Shown: one piece after another, positions 5,153 to 5,176 of the stretch
Layout of the letters: each line of letters starts with the position of its first letter
How positions within the stretch are numbered: position 1 is the stretch's first letter
Origin: an uncultured Oscillospiraceae bacterium
GTDB lineage: Bacteria; Bacillota; Clostridia; Oscillospirales; Ruminococcaceae
NCBI GenBank assembly: GCA_910584715.1
Contig: CAJUAN010000067.1
Coordinates: 1 to 5,176 of the forward strand
Direction of reading: 5' to 3'
Length of the DNA: 5,176 nt
Position numbers and translations under genes: made by a program
The notes under the pieces: generated by a model
The model's input: the letters and a program-made list of their open reading frames with translations, nothing else
Database searches by the model: none
Told to the model about the DNA's origin: nothing

Positions 5153-5176
5153 GATAAATTTTGCTTAAACCGCAAG

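Larger units (their letters stand above)
4896..5176. other. Gene-free hairpin-rich region continuing repeat copy B
   Basis: No credible gene lies between the repeat and the window end. The region consists largely of perfect inverted repeats: 4903-4920 (CGCGCTT stem, loop CGCA), 4960-4976 (TTGCGGC stem, loop TTT), 4978-5010 (13-bp stem), 5031-5059 and 5124-5152 (12-bp stems). This is unlike the single terminators elsewhere in the window and suggests a structured non-coding or mobile element of which 4813-4895 is the left part. Confidence 0.6.

Overview
The window holds three genes in two divergent transcription units, bounded by two inverted copies of a non-coding repeat. Strong AGGAGG-type ribosome sites, short U-tracted terminators, an AT-rich intergenic region, a GHKL/LytTR signalling pair and a clostridial-style chemoreceptor all suggest a low-to-medium GC Gram-positive bacterium. 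A gut or rumen clostridium of the Ruminococcus/Oscillospiraceae kind is my best guess. This is judged from gene style, not from a database match.

Layout. Positions 1-83 are one copy of a repeat, oriented to the minus strand and cut by the window edge. A strong terminator at 131-178 ends the leftward unit, which is a 659-residue methyl-accepting chemotaxis protein (2192 down to 213). The intergenic region 2193-2679 has no convincing gene but holds the divergent promoters and two pairs of direct repeats. Rightward from 2680 come a LytTR response regulator and a GHKL sensor histidine kinase, whose frames overlap by four bases (ATGA). A terminator at 4755-4796 follows. From 4813 to the right edge there is no gene: a second copy of the repeat leads into a run of perfect hairpins.

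How it may work together. The kinase (six to seven membrane segments, GHKL ATPase) should phosphorylate the regulator, which binds DNA through its LytTR domain. LytTR proteins usually bind two direct repeats about two helical turns apart. One 15-base repeat pair with 21-base period sits just upstream of a weak -35 and a perfect -10 facing the chemoreceptor. A second pair with 20-base period sits upstream of the regulator's own promoter. I infer an autoregulated two-component system that also switches on a chemoreceptor. The receptor carries the residue pattern of amino-acid-binding dCache domains, so the circuit may link an unknown signal to amino-acid sensing.

The least explained part is the repeat. 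Both copies lie just 3' of a terminator, in the same sense relative to the upstream gene, and their differences include paired changes that keep a hairpin intact. It looks like a structured, dispersed intergenic element rather than decayed coding DNA.
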